Shown: piece after piece, positions 15,747-24,930 of the stretch
Position numbering within the stretch: position 1 is the first letter of the stretch
Layout of the letters: the number at the start of each line of letters is the position of its first letter
Source: Acidimicrobiia bacterium
GTDB lineage: Bacteria; Actinomycetota; Acidimicrobiia; Acidimicrobiales; SZUA-35
NCBI GenBank assembly: GCA_029863385.1
Contig: JAOTVU010000007.1
Span: 1-56,804, forward strand
DNA: 56,804 bases
Direction: 5' to 3'
Program-made: the position numbers and the translations under genes
The notes under the pieces: model-generated
Database searches by the model: none
Seen by the model: the letters and a program-made list of their open reading frames with translations, nothing else
Told to the model about the DNA's origin: nothing

Positions 15747-18695
15747 ATGATGGATTCCGTGGCGAGACGTGCGTCTAGCGGCCGGCTGGTCGGTCGCCTC
15801 GATGAGCTGTCGGTCGGGGAGGCGGCCGTCCGGACCGTGTTGGACGGTGAGTCCAGCCGGTCGGCTCAGGTCCTCCTGATCGCCGGTGACGCCGGCATCG
15901 GCAAGTCCCGTCTGCTCGACGAGCTGCTCGATCGTGCTCGGAAGGCCGGCGCGGTGACGGCGTGCGGCCGCTGTCTGGAACACGGTGGCGAGATCCGCCC
16001 CCTGAACGCCGTGGTCGAGATCCTGTCCGAACTGGGCCCCGTGGCCTGGTCGCCATCTGCGACGCCCAACCCGTCGACCGCGTCGACCGTGGACAACTCG
16101 AATCCGGAGGCCGGCCCGGCCGGTGCGCAGGCCCGGCTCTTCGATCGCATGCGGAGTGCGCTTCGGGCGCTGTCAGCCGGCGGCGCGGTTGTGGTGGGCG
16201 TCGAGGACCTTCACTGGTCGGACCGGACCACCAGGGTTTTGCTGGCCGAGTTGGCCCGGGTGCCCGGTCTGGCCCGGGTGCTCTTCGTGGCCACGTTCCG
16301 CAGCGACGAGCTTCATCGCCGTCATCCGCTGCTTCCTCTCCTGGCCGATTTGGAACAGGCTGCCCGGCCGGAACGGATCGACCTTGCCCCGTTGGATGAG
16401 CGTGAGGTGGTCGAGCTGGCCGATGCCATCCTCGAGGTGCGCATCGATCAGGAGCGTGGGGCGGAGCTGCATCGGCGCAGCGGTGGCAATCCGTTCTACG
16501 TCGAGGAGCTCCTGGCGGGTGGTGCCGCGGGAGCGGACACCGATCGCCTCCCCGCTGGGGTCCGCCACGTGATCCTGGCGCGGACCCAGAGCCTCGATCC
16601 GGACGCGGTGGCCTGCCTCCAGGCGGCGTCCACACTGGCAGCGCCTATCGATCCACTGGTGTTGCGGGCTGCCGCCAGGTTGGAGGTCGAGCGTTTCCGG
16701 CCTGCGCTCGACACCGTCTGTGGTGAGGGTTTCCTGATCGAGGAGGGATCCGGCTTCTCGTTTCGCCACGAGCTTGTCCGGGAGGTGTTCATCGACGAAC
16801 TCCTCCCCGGTGAGCGGGCCGGTCTGTTCGCCCGGGCTGCCCGGGCGTTGGAGGAGCACCGACCGGAGCGGCTCGGGGAGATCGCCCGGCTGCACCACAA
16901 GGCCGCTCAACTGACCGAGGCCTTCGCCTTCTCGGTGCAGGCCGCCGAGGCGGCGAGTTCGATCGGCGCCTCGGCGGAGGCGCGCGAACACTATGGCCGG
17001 GCTCTGGATCTGTGGGACCGGGTCGGCGACGCCGGCGAGCTGGCCGGTGTCTCGCGTGTTCGCCTCCTGCGGCGGGCGGCGGAGGTGGCCGACCTGGCCC
17101 GGGACTTCGATCTTGCCGTCGAGTTGGCCCGGCGGGCGATCGATGAAGCCGCCGATGCCGGTGATCGCTTCGAGGAGGGAGCAGCGAACTTCGACCTGTC
17201 CGGGTACCTCTGGAACGCCAGCCTGCCCGGTATGCAGGTGGCCATCGAGCGGGCTCTCGAGCTGCTCCCGAGGGAACCGCCGACGGTCGAGCGGACACGG
17301 GCGGAGCTCCGCTCGGTGATGAACGACATCTTTGCCGGCAACAACGTCGGGGCCGACGAGGCATTGGAGGACGTTGTCGCCATGGCCGCCGAGCTCGGCG
17401 AGCGGGGACTCGGCGCCGTGGCCCGAGCTCATGTCGACTACCGGCAGGCTCGGCTCGGTGACGAGAACGTACTGCGCAGGTTCTCCGACGAGCTGAGCAC
17501 TGCCCGATCGATCGATGACGGTTGGGCCGCCACCGTGATTGCCGTCAACCTCACCGACACCCTCATCGACCTCGGCCGGTACCAGGAGGCGGCCGACCTG
17601 CATCCCGAAAGCTCTGCTCTTGCCGAGCGCCACGGATTCGACGCCACCGCCGGCATCCTTCTCGACGGAAACGTGCTGATGGCACTGGAACCTCTGGGCC
17701 GGTGGGACGAGGCCGAGGCGTTGATGAGCGACATCAGGCGTCGGCTCACCGCCGACACGATTCATCGCTGGGCCTCGGCCTTCCTCGGGTGGACGCAGAT
17801 CCAGATCAACCGGGGGAACCACGCCGAGGTGGTGGTCGGCTATCGGAGGAGTCAGGAGATGTCGGAGACCGGCTACTACACCGGCGACTCACTTCCCATC
17901 GGGAGCGGGCTGGTCGAACTGGCCGCAATCGGAGCAATCGACCCGATCGGCATCGACACGGTCGGCAGCTGGCTCGACGAGGTGCAGGTCGGAGGATCGT
18001 TGCCGCGGGCCCGGCTGGTGGCGGGCGCAGCCAGACACCTGATCCCACCACCGTCCACAGACGAGCACGTTGTGGCCGTCGACACCGTCCAGGGCTGGAT
18101 CGACCGTCTACAGTCCGCGGTCGACGGGTACGTCACGGATTCACCAGTGGTCGAAACGTGGCTCGAGCAAGCCCGAACCGAGGTGATCGAGGCCACCGGC
18201 CAACCGGCCCCCGAACGCTGGGCCGCTCAGGTGACGGCCTGGGACGAGGTCGGATGCCCGTTCTTCGCAGCCGAGGCCCGATACCGACACGCCGACGCCC
18301 TCCTCCGAGCCGGCGGTGGGCGGTCTGCGGCCGATCGGACCGAGGCGGTTCGTCTCCTCGCCGAGGCCCGCCGAATCGCACACCACCTCGGTGCCGTGCC
18401 CCTGAGTCGTAACGTCGACGACCTCGCACGTCGTGCCCGACTTCGTCTCGACGTCGGCGCCGTCGAGACGACGCCCACGGCGGACGAACCGACACCGTTC
18501 GGACTGACCGACCGGGAGCTTCAAGTGCTTCGCCTGGTCAACGAAGGCCATTCCAACCGCGAAATCGGGGACGCTCTGTTCATCAGCATCAAGACGGCGA
18601 GCGTCCACGTGTCCAACATCCTCCGCAAGCTCGGTGCCGCCAATCGAATCGAGGCGGCCGCCATCGGCCGTCGTCACCGAATCCTCGATCCGTAG
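15747..18695 (+). CDS. Large AAA-ATPase/LuxR-type transcriptional regulator (LAL-like)
   Basis: 982 residues from the ATG at 15747. An N-terminal STAND-like ATPase has Walker A GDAGIGKS (about residues 47-54) and Walker B VVVGVEDLHWSD. A long helical, TPR-like middle (about 330-880) probably senses ligand or protein. The C-terminal LuxR helix-turn-helix is clear: LTDRELQVLRLVNEGHSNREIGD... is cut here, continuing with KTASVHVSNILRKLG. Such LAL proteins activate neighbouring metabolic clusters in actinobacteria after ATP-dependent oligomerisation. It is divergent from the OsmC/methyltransferase/monooxygenase operon, its probable target. A GTG at 15726 would add seven residues. Confidence 0.88.
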   Translation: MMDSVARRASSGRLVGRLDELSVGEAAVRTVLDGESSRSAQVLLIAGDAGIGKSRLLDELLDRARKAGAVTACGRCLEHGGEIRPLNAVVEILSELGPVAWSPSATPNPSTASTVDNSNPEAGPAGAQARLFDRMRSALRALSAGGAVVVGVEDLHWSDRTTRVLLAELARVPGLARVLFVATFRSDELHRRHPLLPLLADLEQAARPERIDLAPLDEREVVELADAILEVRIDQERGAELHRRSGGNPFYVEELLAGGAAGADTDRLPAGVRHVILARTQSLDPDAVACLQAASTLAAPIDPLVLRAAARLEVERFRPALDTVCGEGFLIEEGSGFSFRHELVREVFIDELLPGERAGLFARAARALEEHRPERLGEIARLHHKAAQLTEAFAFSVQAAEAASSIGASAEAREHYGRALDLWDRVGDAGELAGVSRVRLLRRAAEVADLARDFDLAVELARRAIDEAADAGDRFEEGAANFDLSGYLWNASLPGMQVAIERALELLPREPPTVERTRAELRSVMNDIFAGNNVGADEALEDVVAMAAELGERGLGAVARAHVDYRQARLGDENVLRRFSDELSTARSIDDGWAATVIAVNLTDTLIDLGRYQEAADLHPESSALAERHGFDATAGILLDGNVLMALEPLGRWDEAEALMSDIRRRLTADTIHRWASAFLGWTQIQINRGNHAEVVVGYRRSQEMSETGYYTGDSLPIGSGLVELAAIGAIDPIGIDTVGSWLDEVQVGGSLPRARLVAGAARHLIPPPSTDEHVVAVDTVQGWIDRLQSAVDGYVTDSPVVETWLEQARTEVIEATGQPAPERWAAQVTAWDEVGCPFFAAEARYRHADALLRAGGGRSAADRTEAVRLLAEARRIAHHLGAVPLSRNVDDLARRARLRLDVGAVETTPTADEPTPFGLTDRELQVLRLVNEGHSNREIGDALFISIKTASVHVSNILRKLGAANRIEAAAIGRRHRILDP

Positions 18696-18737
18696 TGCAG
18701 GACCGCCGTCGGCGGCCGCCGATTGAATGCGGACCGC

Positions 18738-19190
18738 ATGAGACGTACGATCGTGGCAATGGACGTCGAGAACCGGCTGTATCCGTCCGAGGAGCAGCAG
18801 AAGCGGTTCATAGGCGAGCCGGGGCGCGTCGGTCCGATTGTGATGGTGAACCTGTTGAAGTTCCGTGACCGGGCCGTCTACGAGGACGGGTCCGATCCGC
18901 ACCTATCCGGGCGTGAGGCGTACCAGCGGTACGGTGCTGCGGTCGCCGAACTGATCCGCCACTACGGCGGCCGGTTCGTGTTCGCCGGAGACGTGACCGA
19001 CCTGTTCATCGGCGAGATCGACGACATGTGGGACGAGATCGCGCTGGCAGAGTATCCGGATCGAGCGTCGTTCACGGCGATGATCACGTCTCCGGAGTTC
19101 CAGGCGGCCGCTCATCACCGCGAGGCAGGCCTCGAGGGACAGCTCAACATCGAAACCACCTGGCTTCCGGTCTTTCGCCGAGATTCCTAG
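18738..19190 (+). CDS. DUF1330-family protein
   Basis: About 150 residues with the dimeric alpha-beta-barrel signature of DUF1330: IVMVNLLKFRDRAVY at the first strand, REAYQRYGAAVAELI helix, GGRFVFAGDV second strand, IALAEYPDRASFTAMITS, then FQAAAHHREAGLEGQ. These small cytosolic proteins have no proven reaction. It follows the LuxR gene by 42 bases on the same strand and may share its transcript. The start is uncertain: ATG 18738 or ATG 18759 (MDVENR), neither with a strong ribosome-binding site. Confidence 0.8.
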   Translation: MRRTIVAMDVENRLYPSEEQQKRFIGEPGRVGPIVMVNLLKFRDRAVYEDGSDPHLSGREAYQRYGAAVAELIRHYGGRFVFAGDVTDLFIGEIDDMWDEIALAEYPDRASFTAMITSPEFQAAAHHREAGLEGQLNIETTWLPVFRRDS

Positions 19191-19204
19191 CGCAGAGCGC
19201 CACG

Positions 19205-19227
19205 GGACGATACAGGCTGGATCGTCC
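19205..19227 (+). terminator. Hairpin after the DUF1330 gene
   Basis: Perfect 7-bp inverted repeat GGACGAT / ATCGTCC around a nine-base loop, 14 bases after the stop. There is no U-tract, so a terminator role is only suggested by position. Confidence 0.4.
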
Positions 19228-19529
19228 AGAGGTAGGGAACCAGCAAGATTGCGGACCGGGGACGACGACGACGCGGCCTGGATGCGAAGCCGCATCAAGG
19301 ACGTCGGCGGCCTTGACATGGCCACCGAGTGGCCCCGCCCGGTCCCCAGCCGGAGTTGATTCTCGAGTGGCCACGTTGAGGTTCGGCGACCGATGGGGAA
19401 GTGGCCGGCTGAACGGACGGCCCTTCCTCGTGTTTCCGTTCCCGCGTGAAGCAGTCGGTGGACAGTGCCTGCGGCGGCCAACGGCGCAGCTCAGCCTACG
19501 GAGCGGTCACCGACTACCATTGCCGTTCG
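19228..19529. other. Intergenic region without a recognised gene
   Basis: About 300 bases between the hairpin and LtrA. No frame has convincing start, codon use or motif. It presumably carries the ltrA promoter, but no boxes are obvious. Confidence 0.5.
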
Positions 19530-20717
19530 ATGCGAAACATACCCGTCCCGAGTCGTGAGGAGGACTTCACCGCCGATCCGGCCGAACTCTTCTTCGACCT
19601 GAGCTTCGTGTTTGCGTTCTCCCGGCTCGTGTTTCACCTCGTGCACTATCCGACCCTCCGAGGGTTCGGCGAGTTCGTCCTGCTGTTCAGCCTCATTTGG
19701 ATCGCCTGGTCGAACTTCACATGGGGAGCAAACGCGGTGGCCGGCAACAGCCGGTTCGTCCGGGCGGTGTTCATGCTGGCGACGGCCATCAGCCTTCCCA
19801 TGGCCGCCTCTCTGGAGGCGCCCTTCGGTGACGGGTCGATCGTCTTCGCCATCACGGTGTCGGCCATCTTGACGATGCCGATCATGACCGGTGCGGCCCT
19901 GCTCGTCGACGATGACGCGGTGCGGTCGTCCAACAATCGCTACCTCCTGTTCACGGTGGCCGGAATCATGCTGGTGATCGTCGGTGGCTTCAGCGGCGGA
20001 GGCTGGCAGATCGGCTGGTGGATCACCGCCCTCGCTGTGCTCATCTTCAACACCGTCGACGCCGGTGGCGGAGATTGGCTGGTACGGCCCGGACATTTCG
20101 CCGAACGCCACGGTCTGATCGTCATCATCGCCCTGGGCGAGGTCGTGGTGGCCATCGGAGCACCCGTCGTGGAATCGCTTTCGGCCGGGAAGGGTCTCGA
20201 CGGCACTCTGGTCGCAGCGCTGACCGCCTCGGGCGTCCTGGCCGGGATCCTGTGGTGGTCGTACTTCGATCGACCATTGCCTGCGCTCGAACATCGACAC
20301 GAGCAGTTGGCGGAACCCAGTGACCGGTCGCGATTCGCCCGTGATGTCTACACCTACAACCACTTCTTCATCGTCGGGGCCGTTCTGCTGGCGGCTGCGG
20401 CTCTGGAGGAGATCATGCTTCACCCCGGAGATCCGCTACCGACTTCTTTTCGGTGGATGCTCTTCGCCGGTCTTTCGGCTTACCTTCTCGGAGTTGTCCT
20501 CTCCGTATTCCGCGCCTACTCGGTCCTAGCCGTCGAACGACTGTTTGTCGTGGCGGCGCTGGCGGCGCTGATCGGCGCTTCCGCATCATGGGCCGGCCTT
20601 TGGTTGCTGATCGCGATCGACCTCCTTCTCCTTGCCGTGCTGGCCGTCGAGCACTATCGAGTCGAGGTCGCCCACCGGCTTGTTCCCGTGGCGCGGGGCT
20701 CCAGGACCACGAACTGA
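19530..20717 (+). CDS. ltrA: Low temperature requirement A (LtrA)-family membrane protein
   Basis: 395 residues. The N-terminal EDFTADPAELFFDLSFVFAFSRL is the LtrA signature (a conserved ELFFDLxFVxA). About ten hydrophobic helices follow, including the FNTVDAGGGDWLVRPGHFAERHGLIVIIALGE segment, seen here in parts, with its conserved H-x-x-E-R-x-x-L-x-x-I-x-x-L-G-E pattern. The ATG at 19530 starts right before that motif; longer starts upstream add unrelated sequence. The transport or sensory role of LtrA proteins is not established. It is convergent with the second LuxR-type regulator. Confidence 0.88.
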   Translation: MRNIPVPSREEDFTADPAELFFDLSFVFAFSRLVFHLVHYPTLRGFGEFVLLFSLIWIAWSNFTWGANAVAGNSRFVRAVFMLATAISLPMAASLEAPFGDGSIVFAITVSAILTMPIMTGAALLVDDDAVRSSNNRYLLFTVAGIMLVIVGGFSGGGWQIGWWITALAVLIFNTVDAGGGDWLVRPGHFAERHGLIVIIALGEVVVAIGAPVVESLSAGKGLDGTLVAALTASGVLAGILWWSYFDRPLPALEHRHEQLAEPSDRSRFARDVYTYNHFFIVGAVLLAAAALEEIMLHPGDPLPTSFRWMLFAGLSAYLLGVVLSVFRAYSVLAVERLFVVAALAALIGASASWAGLWLLIAIDLLLLAVLAVEHYRVEVAHRLVPVARGSRTTN

Positions 20718-20860
20718 GCTCGACTTACTGGTCCCCTGACGTCAACGGCAGCAGGCTCGTCCAGCGCCTGCCGCCTTCGACAATCGGACGGGTCTTGCGA
20801 GCGCGAACCGTGGGTTGACTCAGGCGGGAGACGGACAGAGCCTTTGAGATGACGGCGCGG

Positions 20861-23587
20861 TCAATCGAGACCGCCGGCTGTCACCCAGCTGGCGATCTCG
20901 GTCCGGGATGCCATCTGGAGTTTGGCCAGAATGTTGCTGACATGGGCGCTGGCCGTTTTGGTCGAGATGAACAGCTCGTCGGCAATCCCCCCGTTGGTCA
21001 GACCCCTTGCCACCAGGGCCGCCACCTCCCGCTCCCGTGGAGTAAGCGCGTTCGGGGCTTGGTGCCGGTCGCCGTTGATTCCCAGTCGGGTGGCCAGGTG
21101 GTCCCGGCGAGGGCCCGGCCAACAGCAGAGCCGTTCGAGTGCCGCCTCGAGATAGGGCCGGCCGTCGGCCCCCGATGCGGCCGCGACCCGGGCCTGGGCC
21201 AGGTGCAGCTCGACCTGCTTGAAGACGGTCTGGTAGACCCCGATATCAAGAGCCTCGGCGTAGCGGCGGCCGGCCTCGTCCCACTGGCCGGCCAATTCAG
21301 CCCGTATCCCCAGATGCGCCGGCTCGGAGGTCCCGGTGCCCAGCCGTTCGAGGAGATCCCGGACCTCGGTCCGCAAGCCGGCAACGAGCACGGCCTCCAG
21401 GTTTTCGAGGAGCAGCTCGAGGGCGAAGTCGACCTCAACGAAGCGACTGCCGACCTGGCCCAGCCAGTCACCGAAGGGAGCGGCGCGGCCGAATTCCAAG
21501 AGATCGGCCAGCGTCGAGAGCCCTTCGGACCACGACGGCGAGAACTGGCTCGATGCGAACCCGCCCGACAGACGGCCGGCCGATCGCCGGGCATCGACGA
21601 AGCGCCGGTCCTGGAGGGCGATACCGGCTGCCAGCACCTCGATCTGGGGGACGTGACCCAGGTCCTCGAGGGCCGCTTTCAACTGGGATTCGAACGCCTC
21701 CTGGTCGCCGTCCATCAGCGAAACCACCAGCAGAGAGCGGCGGTAGGTATCGGTGGCGATGCAGCTCATCCCGGCCCGCTCACCGGTCCGCCTCATCCAC
21801 TCCACATGGGTCCGGGCGTCGATCGACGGATGCTGGATGGGGGTGTTGTGGAGGGCCCGGCTGGCGACCACATAGTCACCGGCCGCTTCGGCCTCGGCGG
21901 CGACGGTCAACAGGTTCTCGACGGTCTTGTCCCGCGTCGGGCCCGTCCAGCACAGCAGGGCGCTGGCCCGCTCCAGCTTGGCTTGAAGGACCGCCCGGTC
22001 GGCGGCCGGGCCGACGGTGGCAGCGACCGCGATGGCCCGGTCGGCCAGCTCGATCGCCTTCTCCTCCCGCCCGTTCAGCATGTGGTGTTGGGCCAGGTCG
22101 GCCAGCGCCTGAGCCAGAATCGGGCCGTCGGCCAGCGTTTCGGTCAGCGCCGCCAGCTCGACCGCGGCCCGGTCGGCCGCCGCAAAGTCGCCATGTTCCC
22201 ACAGCAAACGGACTCGATGATGGAGCACCTCGGCGCGGTCGGTCCCGTTTGCCCCAGCCAGCTCCTCCCACCGTCCCAGGTGATGGAGGGCGGTCCGTTC
22301 CTGACCCGACCTCCAGCCGCTGACCACCGCGATCCGCAGGAGCTCGATGTCGTCGGTGTGCTCCAGAAGCGCTTGTTCGGCGAAGGCCAGGGCCTGGTGG
22401 GTTCGACCCTCGACCATCGCCCGAGCCGCTGCGTCGCGAGCCGCGTCGGCCGCCTGTTTGGTCCGACCGGCGCCGGTGGCGTGGGCCACCAACGCAACCA
22501 GATCATCGGAGCCGGCTTCCAGCAGGGCGTCGTGAACGGCTGCGTGGATCCGGCGATGTTCCCGGGTGAACAGGCTGTCGGCCACCGCTTCGCGGACCAT
22601 GTCGTGGCGGAACCCGAATCGATCCGGCCCGCTCTCGACCAGGACGCCCCGGTCGACGAGGGCCCGCAGCCTCGCCAGCAACTCGTGCTCGTTGGCATCG
22701 ACGGCCGCCGCCAGCAGTTCGAAGTCGACTTCGGTCCCCAAAACCGCAACCGCCTCGGCCACCGCGCGGTCCTCGGGCGGCAGCCTCTCGATCTCGGGTC
22801 GCAACATCTCGGCCAGCGTCCACGGTATGCCGGCCGTCAGGTCGGCGTCGTCCTCGAAGGCCGCCTCGAGCTCCGACAGCAGCAGTGGGTTGCCTCCGGT
22901 TCTGGTGTGGACGTGCTCCACCGTCGCCGGGTCGACCGCCCGACCGGTGGCCGCCAGATAGGCTTTGACCTCCTCCCGCCGCAGCGGCTCCAGCCGGAAC
23001 TGGACCACCTGGGGCCTTCGCTCGGCCCGCTGGAGGAAGGAGCTGGTCACATGGCCGGGATGGAGTGCGTTGGGCCGGTAGGTGAGAAGAATGGTGGCCT
23101 CCAGCGGCCCTGCCACCATCAGCCGATCGATGACCTCCAGGCTTTCGGGATCGGCCCAATGGATGTCTTCGAACAGGTAGATGGTGGGGCCGGAGCCGGC
23201 TGTCCTCAGGGCCTCGGCCTCGGCCCGGATCCGGCCAACAACCGTCTGGGTCTCGACACCGGGAGGCGCCTGTGGGCCCTGTTCCGTGGTGTCCGGTGTT
23301 GTCTCCGATCGGGCTTGGATCGGGTCGAGGGCCGAGCGGATCAGCTCGAAAGGAATCGGGGTGGCCCGGGGGACGGCGCCACCCCGAATCAGCCGGGTGC
23401 CGGGCGGGGCGGCGGCGATGATCTCCTCGGCCAGCCGGGTCTTACCCAGGCCGCTTTCGCCCCCAATCAGCGCAACACCGGTCTGCTCGGCGTCGGCCAG
23501 CATCGCTGCCGCCGCCGCCAGCTCCCGGGCCCGGCCCACGAAAGGTCGGTTGCCGGCCCGGTTCAGTCGGACGGCCATGCCGACCAT
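20861..23587 (-). CDS. Second large AAA-ATPase/LuxR-type transcriptional regulator
   Basis: 908 residues. NRPFVGRARELA opens the ATPase domain, with Walker A GGESGLGKTR, Walker B IYLFEDIHWADPE and the sensor ILLTYRPN. The middle is a long helical-repeat region. The C-terminal LuxR HTH is NALTPREREVAALVARGLT, then TKTASAHVSNILAKLQMASR. It shares overall design, but not close sequence, with the regulator at 15.7-18.7 kb. A short Arg-rich reading frame ends one base before its start and may be translationally coupled. AGGTAG-type inverted repeats lie upstream. Target genes are unknown; the TPP-dehydrogenase pair is divergent from it. Confidence 0.87.
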   Translation of the reverse strand: MVGMAVRLNRAGNRPFVGRARELAAAAAMLADAEQTGVALIGGESGLGKTRLAEEIIAAAPPGTRLIRGGAVPRATPIPFELIRSALDPIQARSETTPDTTEQGPQAPPGVETQTVVGRIRAEAEALRTAGSGPTIYLFEDIHWADPESLEVIDRLMVAGPLEATILLTYRPNALHPGHVTSSFLQRAERRPQVVQFRLEPLRREEVKAYLAATGRAVDPATVEHVHTRTGGNPLLLSELEAAFEDDADLTAGIPWTLAEMLRPEIERLPPEDRAVAEAVAVLGTEVDFELLAAAVDANEHELLARLRALVDRGVLVESGPDRFGFRHDMVREAVADSLFTREHRRIHAAVHDALLEAGSDDLVALVAHATGAGRTKQAADAARDAAARAMVEGRTHQALAFAEQALLEHTDDIELLRIAVVSGWRSGQERTALHHLGRWEELAGANGTDRAEVLHHRVRLLWEHGDFAAADRAAVELAALTETLADGPILAQALADLAQHHMLNGREEKAIELADRAIAVAATVGPAADRAVLQAKLERASALLCWTGPTRDKTVENLLTVAAEAEAAGDYVVASRALHNTPIQHPSIDARTHVEWMRRTGERAGMSCIATDTYRRSLLVVSLMDGDQEAFESQLKAALEDLGHVPQIEVLAAGIALQDRRFVDARRSAGRLSGGFASSQFSPSWSEGLSTLADLLEFGRAAPFGDWLGQVGSRFVEVDFALELLLENLEAVLVAGLRTEVRDLLERLGTGTSEPAHLGIRAELAGQWDEAGRRYAEALDIGVYQTVFKQVELHLAQARVAAASGADGRPYLEAALERLCCWPGPRRDHLATRLGINGDRHQAPNALTPREREVAALVARGLTNGGIADELFISTKTASAHVSNILAKLQMASRTEIASWVTAGGLD

Positions 23588-23588
23588 G

Positions 23589-23804
23589 TTACCAAGCCGG
23601 TTGCGTCGTCTTCGGTGCCCGGAACGGGTGGCGGAGGCGGCCGGTCAGCGTTCGGCGCAAACGGGCCACGGTGAGCTGCCGGGTCTGCCCTTGGTGCCGG
23701 TTGGGGAGGTTGGCGGCCCGCCAGGCGGCCCGCTGACTGCGCTCGAGGCTGGTGAGACCGGCCAGTTGCGCTGGGCTCATCGGTTGCAGTGTGTGGTAGT
23801 TCAT
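23589..23804 (-). CDS. Small basic protein upstream of the LuxR regulator, hypothetical
   Basis: 71 codons from ATG 23804, stop overlapping the leader of the regulator gene. The sequence is basic (many R, PAQLAGLTSLERSQRAAWRA then RRTLTGRLRH) without a recognisable domain. No clear ribosome-binding site. It could be a small real protein, a leader peptide coupling translation into the regulator, or chance. The rest of the region up to the TPP-enzyme gene holds only the inverted repeats listed separately. Confidence 0.35.
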   Translation of the reverse strand: MNYHTLQPMSPAQLAGLTSLERSQRAAWRAANLPNRHQGQTRQLTVARLRRTLTGRLRHPFRAPKTTQPAW

Positions 23805-23822
23805 ACTTCGATGGTGGAGCCC

Positions 23823-23868
23823 TAAGGTAGAGACCCGCATCGGGCACCTGCCCAATGTTGCTACCTTA
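23823..23868. promoter_or_regulatory. Inverted TAAGGTAG repeats flanking a GGGCA palindrome
   Basis: TAAGGTAG (23823-23830) and its exact reverse complement CTACCTTA (23861-23868) flank a further palindrome GGGCACCTGCCC (23842-23853). The location is between the divergent LuxR regulator and the TPP-enzyme pair. The half-site resembles CTGAGGTAG found in front of the other LuxR regulator at 15.7 kb. Confidence 0.5.
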
Positions 23869-23976
23869 TTGTCCGGTTTCGATTGCCGACCGACCCCCTG
23901 ATTGCTCTGTCGGTCACAGCGTGATCGAACTCGCCCGATGGCTGCGGTTCCGGTAGGTTGCGAAGCGAGGGGAAAC

Positions 23977-24930
23977 GTGGTGGCTCCATCCGTCGATGAG
24001 AAACGTGACCTGCTGGCGTTGATGGTCCGGTCGCGCGCCTTCGAGGAGACCGCCGGAGCGCTCGCTGCATCCGGAGAAATCCCGGGATCCTGGCTGAGCG
24101 GGATCGGTCAGGAGGGCACACTCGGTGTCATCGCCCAACTCCGGTCCGATGACTACCTGACCTACACCCACCGGGGCGCCTACGGATTCATCGGACGCGG
24201 TTGTGACCCGAAGCGTCTGCTGGCCGAGCTACTCGGCAAGCAAACCGGCTACTGCAAAGGGAAGGGAGGCCGCCACATCGCAGATCTCGAGCATGGCATC
24301 CTCGGCAAGAGCGGAACGATCGGGGCTCATGCCCCCTTGGCTGCCGGAGTGGCCACCGCCATTCAGATTCGTGGCGATGATGCGGTCGTCGTGTCCGTTT
24401 TCGGTGAGGGGACCAGCAACCGGGGCACCACCCACTCCTCGATGAACATGGCGGCCATCGGCAGGCTGCCCCTGGTGTGGGTGTGTGAGAACAATTCCTA
24501 TGTGGGCAGTGTTCCGGCTCCGGTGTATCTCGCCGTGGCCGACGTCGCCGCAATGGCCGGTGCGTACGGCATCCCGGCCACGATCGTCGACGGGAACGAC
24601 GTGATGGCCGTCCACGAGGCCGCCGCCGAGGCCATCGCTCGAGCCCGGGCCGGCGACGGTCCATCGTTGCTGGAACTGAAGACCTACCGGACGCGCCCCT
24701 TCGGTGAGACCGGCACCGAGCAGCGCGACCAGGATGAGATCGCCGCCTGGAGGAGGCGCGACCCGATAAACCGGTTCCGTGAACGCCTGGTCACCGACGG
24801 CATCGTGACCCGCTCTGAAGCCGACGAGATCACCGCGACGGCCGAACGCGAAATGTCGGCGGCGGCCCGGTTCGCGAGAGAGAGCCCGTGGCCTGATCCT
24901 GCGGCCGCGTTCGAGGACCTGTACGCCTGA
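23977..24930 (+). CDS. Thiamine diphosphate-dependent dehydrogenase E1, alpha subunit
   Basis: About 317 residues. The TPP/Mg motif is GEGTSNRG...WVCENN (the GDG-x26-NN family motif with E for D). THRGAYGFIGRG and the KGKGGRHIAD loop are typical of acetoin/branched-chain/pyruvate-type E1 alpha proteins. It decarboxylates a 2-oxo acid or acetoin and passes the acyl group to a lipoyl E2. The GTG at 23977 (or 23980) is preferred because GAGGGGA precedes it; an ATG at 23938 lacks a site. Its stop overlaps the beta-subunit ATG. No E2 or E3 gene is nearby, so the substrate is unassigned. Confidence 0.86.
   Translation: MVAPSVDEKRDLLALMVRSRAFEETAGALAASGEIPGSWLSGIGQEGTLGVIAQLRSDDYLTYTHRGAYGFIGRGCDPKRLLAELLGKQTGYCKGKGGRHIADLEHGILGKSGTIGAHAPLAAGVATAIQIRGDDAVVVSVFGEGTSNRGTTHSSMNMAAIGRLPLVWVCENNSYVGSVPAPVYLAVADVAAMAGAYGIPATIVDGNDVMAVHEAAAEAIARARAGDGPSLLELKTYRTRPFGETGTEQRDQDEIAAWRRRDPINRFRERLVTDGIVTRSEADEITATAEREMSAAARFARESPWPDPAAAFEDLYA

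Noticed and set aside
16173..17822. 549-codon minus-strand frame inside the LuxR regulator
   Set aside because: Shadow of the regulator gene; no start context or motif.
20849..23674. 941-codon plus-strand frame opposite the second LuxR regulator
   Set aside because: Despite its length it is antisense to a gene with Walker A/B and LuxR HTH, and shows no protein family features.
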